Assembly (NCBI GenBank): GCA_900555085.1
Contig: USJU01000011.1
Coordinates: 1-21,371, forward strand
Length of the DNA stretch: 21,371 nt
DNA from: an uncultured Clostridium sp.
GTDB taxonomy: Bacteria > Bacillota > Clostridia > TANB77 > CAG-508
Reading direction: 5' to 3'
Both the position numbers and the translations under genes were made by a program. How positions within the stretch are numbered: the first letter of the stretch is position 1; every line of letters begins with the position of its first letter. This document shows positions 20,491 to 21,371 of the stretch, piece by piece. The notes below the pieces were generated by a model. It had not been told where the DNA came from. It searched no databases and worked only from the letters and a program-made list of their open reading frames with translations.

Positions 20491-20521
20491 AAGCAACCCT
20501 AATAATAGGGTTGCTTTTTTT
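20491..20521 (+). terminator. Intrinsic terminator of the 92-residue gene
   Basis: A perfect 11-bp stem AAGCAACCCTA / TAGGGTTGCTT with an ATAA loop runs into a run of seven T, two bases after the stop codon. Confidence 0.95.
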
Positions 20522-20529
20522 ATGCAAAT

Positions 20530-20558
20530 TTGCTTTTATCTACATAATGTGTTATAAT
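20530..20558 (+). promoter_or_regulatory. Promoter of the 140-residue orphan gene
   Basis: TTGCTT (20530-20535) and a perfect TATAAT (20553-20558) are 17 nt apart, directly behind the preceding terminator. Transcription would start near 20565; the short leader then carries AAGGAGG before the ATG. Confidence 0.7.
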
Positions 20559-20604
20559 TGATAGTATCAATGGGTCAAGTACCCTATATAATAAGGAGGA
20601 CATA

Positions 20605-21027
20605 ATGTTAAAGCAACTTAGTGATGCAACAAAAATTCGGGAGTATGATATAATACTTCGTAAGCAATGGGAAGAATTAGATTACTTCCTAAATGGTGTA
20701 AACTCAATGATTTTGCAAGGCTGTAATTGTATTTTAAAATATGAAGTCCAGCACAAACTTCTTAGAATTAAGATTTATCGTTGCAGAGCAAGATTCAGCA
20801 CTATAAGATTATCATTTATGTTAAAAGAAAAAGACATCAATCTTAATGAAATTAAAACTCTTTTAACTTATACTAATCTTGTTAGCTCTTACAATGGTTT
20901 TCTTCAATTTTCTATTAGTAAACCAGCTGAAGATCAGCATGGTCCTACTGTTCATATTGATATATATGAGCCAAAGGATTCTGCTAAAAAGAACCTTTTA
21001 AAACAGGCCCTTGAATCAATTGAGTGA
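20605..21027 (+). CDS. Unrecognised 140-residue protein
   Basis: I do not recognise this gene. AAGGAGG precedes the ATG at good spacing, a promoter lies upstream and a strong terminator starts seven bases after the stop, so it is a monocistronic unit. The N-terminus (about residues 1-35) looks helical with an IREYDIILRKQWEELDYFLN stretch. A central region alternates strands and basic residues (KYEVQHKLLRIKIYRCRARF), followed by a helix and a strand-rich part with QFSISKPAEDQHGPTVHIDI, and a charged C-terminal helix. Cys40, Cys42 and Cys60 do not form a clear metal site. No membrane segment or signal peptide is seen. Confidence 0.78.
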   Translation: MLKQLSDATKIREYDIILRKQWEELDYFLNGVNSMILQGCNCILKYEVQHKLLRIKIYRCRARFSTIRLSFMLKEKDINLNEIKTLLTYTNLVSSYNGFLQFSISKPAEDQHGPTVHIDIYEPKDSAKKNLLKQALESIE

Positions 21028-21033
21028 CACCTT

Positions 21034-21068
21034 AACCCCTATACATATAATTATGTACAGGGGTTTTT
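21034..21068 (+). terminator. Intrinsic terminator of the 140-residue gene, possibly bidirectional
   Basis: A stem AACCCCT / AGGGGTT continues, after one mismatch, as TACATA / TATGTA with a short loop, and is followed by TTT. It lies between two convergent genes; the minus strand has AA/TT ends as well, so it may also stop transcription from the right. Confidence 0.85.
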
Positions 21069-21071
21069 CTT

Positions 21072-21269
21072 TTATTCATCAAACATTTTATAATATACAA
21101 CATTTTGATATTCTTGTAATTTATCATAATACTTAGATTCTTTATCATCTATTTCATTTTTATTGCCATCTTTATCTATATAGTATTGATTTGTTATTAT
21201 TGGTATTTCTTTATTTAATTCTTCCATATATAAACTATATGAGTCTTTTTTTAATTTTGTATTTTTCAT
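21072..21269 (-). CDS. Unrecognised 65-residue protein
   Basis: I do not recognise this small gene. It is very hydrophilic and acidic/basic mixed, with many Lys, Glu, Asp and Tyr (SYSLYMEELNKEIPIITNQY, then DKDGNKNEIDDKESKYYDKL). There is no membrane segment and no clear SD sequence. Its ATG overlaps the stop codon of the upstream partial gene as TAATG, which suggests translational coupling and makes it likely to be a real gene of a small operon. It is convergent with the 140-residue gene. Confidence 0.5.
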   Translation of the reverse strand: MKNTKLKKDSYSLYMEELNKEIPIITNQYYIDKDGNKNEIDDKESKYYDKLQEYQNVVYYKMFDE

Positions 21270-21371
21270 TAATAAACTTTATATTTATCTATATAATCTA
21301 TTAAATATTTCAAAGCATTATCAACTTTATTTTGCACTTGTAAATAATTTTTTAAATATATATTATCTACA
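21269..21371 (-). CDS. C-terminal end of an unrecognised protein, cut by the window edge
   Basis: On the minus strand the last 33 codons of a reading frame enter from the right edge and end in TAA, which shares its last base with the ATG of the next gene. The visible residues look like a helical tail (NYLQVQNKVDNALKYLIDYI, then DKYKVY). It is too short for any assignment. Confidence 0.4.
   Translation of the reverse strand, partial: VDNIYLKNYLQVQNKVDNALKYLIDYIDKYKVY

Overview
The window is a strongly A+T-rich stretch of a Gram-positive (Firmicutes, most likely Clostridia-like) chromosome. The evidence is a minus-strand S10-spc-alpha ribosomal protein superoperon in classical order, strong AGGAGG-type ribosome binding sites, a zinc-binding S14 (61 residues), zinc-type S4 and L36, and a zinc-lid adenylate kinase. 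The exact lineage cannot be read from the sequence alone.

Layout on the minus strand, from right to left. A consensus sigma-A promoter (20034-20062) and a structured leader of about 310 nt precede rpsJ. Then follow rplC, rplD, rplW, an unexpected 79-codon orphan ORF, rplB, rpsS, rplV, rpsC, rplP, rpmC, rpsQ, rplN, rplX, rplE, rpsZ, rpsH, rplF, rplR, rpsE, rplO, secY, adk, map, infA, rpmJ, rpsM, rpsK, rpsD, rpoA and rplQ, with an intrinsic terminator at 2740-2767. rpmD (L30) is missing from its usual place between rpsE and rplO. An extra promoter lies just upstream of infA. Together these genes make most of the ribosome core, the SecYEG channel subunit, nucleotide and N-terminal methionine processing enzymes, IF1 and RNA polymerase alpha.

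Left of the operon are an unknown 103-residue gene with its own terminator, a translationally coupled lemA/TPM-domain pair, and the 5' part of a Na+/Ca2+-exchanger-like membrane protein that runs off the left edge. Right of the operon promoter, on the plus strand, are two unrecognised small genes (92 and 140 residues), each with its own promoter, strong RBS and terminator. At the right edge two small minus-strand genes of unknown function overlap by TAATG; the upstream one is cut by the window end.

The most unusual aspect is the spacers of the ribosomal operon. They carry three kinds of inverted-repeat element: four hairpins built from 7-nt repeats, three short GC-rich palindromes (plus a decayed relative) whose stems differ in sequence but stay paired, and several long imperfect palindromes of about 120 nt. 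Two of the long palindromes flank the orphan ORF inserted between rplW and rplB, giving a hairpin-ORF-hairpin cassette of about 510 bp with atypical codon use. Function assignments for ribosomal genes are secure; those for the orphan genes, the leader and the repeats are inferences from sequence alone.
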